A stretch of DNA of 43,654 nucleotides from NCBI GenBank assembly GCA_017470425.1, contig JAFUYT010000035.1, forward strand, positions 1-43,654, read 5' to 3'. This document shows positions 43,577 through 43,654 of the stretch, one piece after another (the stretch's first letter is position 1; the number at the start of each line of letters is the position of its first letter). Under the pieces are notes generated by a model. The model searched no databases. It was given only the letters and a program-made list of their open reading frames with translations, and was not told the origin of the DNA. The position numbers and the translations under genes were made by a program. This stretch comes from Bacteroidaceae bacterium (GTDB taxonomy: Bacteria; Bacteroidota; Bacteroidia; Bacteroidales; Bacteroidaceae).

Positions 43577-43654
43577 CTATAAATGGGAAACAAATTGCCC
43601 CGCCAAAGTAATTAAATCGTGGATTTACTTGAATTAGGCACATAAGCATCTCCA

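Noticed and set aside
1-43654. tRNA, rRNA, transposase, integrase or SusC/SusD genes
   Set aside because: None recognised in any frame. The repeat elements carry no transposase within the window.

Overview
The window is a chromosomal stretch of a GC-rich member of the Bacteroidales, most likely Prevotellaceae-like. Three things support this. Seven genes have Bacteroidetes-type -7 elements (TAnnTTTG) 19-37 bp before their start codons. A type IX secretion (T9SS) pair, porU-porV, is present. Many secreted proteins end in the short 'YDLSGR...KGIYI.GGKK' C-terminal signature common in this group. I cannot name the species from sequence alone.

Layout, left to right. (1) 1-6443: the 3' part of a GH51-like alpha-L-arabinofuranosidase with LamG and jelly-roll modules, then a very large secreted tyrosine-phosphatase-like protein. 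(2) 6444-6995: gene-free DNA rich in palindromes and tandem repeats. (3) 6996-14883: a type I restriction-modification locus, hsdM - DUF4062/HATPase gene - hsdS - hsdR. The inserted accessory gene sits just after a 13-codon copy of the start of hsdS. (4) 15005-23859: a block of surface or secreted proteins, namely a GH2 beta-galactosidase-like enzyme, a modular protein without a recognised catalytic domain, a 59-residue small ORF and a GH30 enzyme. (5) 23906-32697: a GH78 alpha-L-rhamnosidase (minus strand) divergent from one 1705-codon regulator ORF. That ORF contains two complete propeller/Y_Y_Y/transmembrane/AraC sensors in tandem and no kinase or receiver. (6) 32723-38874, all minus strand: ispF, porV, porU and a fumarylacetoacetate-hydrolase-family gene. 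(7) 39075-43473: an operon of an SGNH + sialate-O-acetylesterase fusion and a GH20 beta-hexosaminidase.

How it fits together (inference): secreted glycosidases carrying a T9SS-like tail would be exported and anchored with the help of PorU/PorV, and the regulator divergent from the rhamnosidase probably controls local glycan genes. GH51, GH2, GH30 and GH78 together suggest side-chain removal from a plant rhamnogalacturonan or arabinogalactan. The esterase/GH20 pair suggests acetylated host or mucin glycans. No SusC/SusD pair is in the window.

The most unusual features are: the fused double sensor with an internal signal-peptide-like junction; three families of palindromic or heptameric repeat DNA that are translated in frame inside the secreted enzymes; and the accessory gene lodged at the head of hsdS.
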